A stretch of 34,927 nt of DNA. Origin: a virus. Below the pieces are notes generated by a model. The model was not told where the DNA came from. It saw only the letters and a list, made by a program, of their open reading frames with translations, and searched no databases. Of this stretch, positions 34,128 to 34,927 are shown piece after piece. Within the stretch, counting starts at the first letter, position 1; every line of letters starts with the position of its first letter. The position numbers and the translations under genes are program-made. The stretch covers positions 1 through 34,927 of IMG/VR virus record IMGVR_UViG_3300030380_003953; one strand, written 5' to 3'.

Positions 34128-34927
34128 AGAAGCAAAATATTACAGAGACTTACTTGAAACAATAGGAATAAAATTTAAAAGTAAAGGAACAAGGCTTAAA
34201 GGTCCTCAGTATTATGGGATAGAAGATACTGAAATGACATCGCCTTTAAGTAATAAGGAATTTTCACGGAGAAATTTTGCATTAACTGAAGAAGGTAAAA
34301 TTATACCAGCAGGTAGTCCTGCGTTAATTCCCACAGAAGTATACCCTACGCCTAAAGGTGCTATAACAAGTATTGCCACAGATGAATTAGCTATGCGAAA
34401 TCCTTGGCTTGGATTAATTGGTGGAGCAATTATGAGCAGAGGAAAGAAGTTCTCAGATAATACACCAGATACTAGAATGTATCCAAGGTACCCTGATAAC
34501 TACGGTAAAGGATACGGTTATCAAGACACTCCTTATTTATATCCAACAAAAAGAACTCCTGATTTTGAGCCAGTAATACGGCACGATAATAGATTTCAAA
34601 TTCCAATGGCTCCTCCTAGGCAAAAAGTTGATTTAAACCCACAGCAACGAATAACTATGAATGCGTTAGAAAGGGCTGAAGGTAGAACAAGGGCTTTATG
34701 GGCTAAAGATAAACAGGTAATTTTAGATAATAATCAAAACCCAGTAGTTGTTCCACAAAGCGAACTAATGGAAAGACTCGATAGTCAGCTTAAAAATCCA
34801 TTATTTGGAAACTATCCTTGGTTTCAAGAGGGTACAGTTGACTTAGGTGGTGGCAATACAATGTATAATTTTAATCAAGTTCCTGGGTTTGGAGCATTTA
34901 GAAACGTTCAAGACAAAAAAGCAAAAA
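34117..34927 (+). CDS. Unknown late protein, 3' truncated by the window edge
   Basis: Starts at the ATG 34117 inside the last codons of the giant gene (11-base overlap), with AGGAAAG upstream, and stays open to the window end (270 residues seen). It begins MGPKEAKYYRDLLETIGIKF. A short Gly/Leu segment RNPWLGLIGGAIMSRG (about 94-109) precedes a Pro/Tyr-rich, extended region (RMYPRYPDNYGKGYGYQDT, IPMAPPRQKVDLNPQQ). No family is recognised. The tight coupling to the giant gene suggests a further virion or ejection protein, which is inferred from position alone. Confidence 0.6.
   Translation, partial: MGPKEAKYYRDLLETIGIKFKSKGTRLKGPQYYGIEDTEMTSPLSNKEFSRRNFALTEEGKIIPAGSPALIPTEVYPTPKGAITSIATDELAMRNPWLGLIGGAIMSRGKKFSDNTPDTRMYPRYPDNYGKGYGYQDTPYLYPTKRTPDFEPVIRHDNRFQIPMAPPRQKVDLNPQQRITMNALERAEGRTRALWAKDKQVILDNNQNPVVVPQSELMERLDSQLKNPLFGNYPWFQEGTVDLGGGNTMYNFNQVPGFGAFRNVQDKKAK

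Noticed and set aside
1-34927. tRNA genes, CRISPR arrays, insertion sequences, attachment sites
   Set aside because: None seen. The only exact repeats noted are coding repeats in the fibre, and intergenic space is too small to hold RNA genes.

Overview
The window is one strand-uniform, tightly packed block of late genes from an AT-rich tailed bacteriophage (class Caudoviricetes). Every supported gene is on the + strand. Neighbours usually overlap by 1-4 bases (TAATG or ATGA junctions) or have a Shine-Dalgarno sequence fused to the preceding stop codon. No tRNA, integrase, replication or repressor gene is visible, and both ends cut through genes. The style of the structural proteins (an SU10-like capsid protein with its companion structural protein, and fibres full of GIGT modules) resembles uncultured marine phages. 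The host cannot be read from the sequence.

Layout. (1) 2-2559: the end of an unknown gene, a putative small terminase, a 65-aa protein and the large terminase (packaging motor). (2) 2613-7343: a P22-type long portal, a Gln-rich scaffold, an HK97-fold/SU10-like major capsid protein and a 71-aa protein, closed by a strong 12-bp hairpin terminator. (3) 7440-9300: connector/adaptor-type structural proteins, one of which looks split across two genes. (4) 9300-16081: fibre module with three fibre-like proteins, the last 1592 aa long with about 14 GIGT repeats, two tiny genes between them and putative accessory genes after them. (5) 16047-17707: lysis cassette of small membrane/coiled-coil proteins plus an M15-family endolysin. 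(6) 17718-18479: a calcineurin-like metallophosphoesterase. (7) 18472-22667: a large tail protein that I read as the podovirus nozzle, with its apparent C-terminal domain as a separate gene. (8) 22669 to the end: putative ejected internal virion proteins, a 3157-aa giant protein, and a further gene that runs off the window.

The most notable feature is in the giant protein. Residues about 905-1490 carry, in order, a DG...KP...K...SAIK block and then R-x-P...SG...GF...GAD-V-D-G-D-K-V. This order and the D-x-D-G-D triad are those of the two double-psi beta-barrel catalytic domains of multisubunit-type RNA polymerases, in the single-chain form known for the virion RNA polymerase of crAss-like phages (phi14:2 gp66). 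The N-terminus of the same protein is Gly/Ala-rich and membrane-compatible, as expected of an ejected virion protein. My inference is that this podovirus-like phage packages a crAss-type RNA polymerase in its virion and delivers it with the DNA to transcribe early genes, functionally parallel to N4 but with an unrelated enzyme fold. This rests on motif reading and needs a profile or structure comparison.
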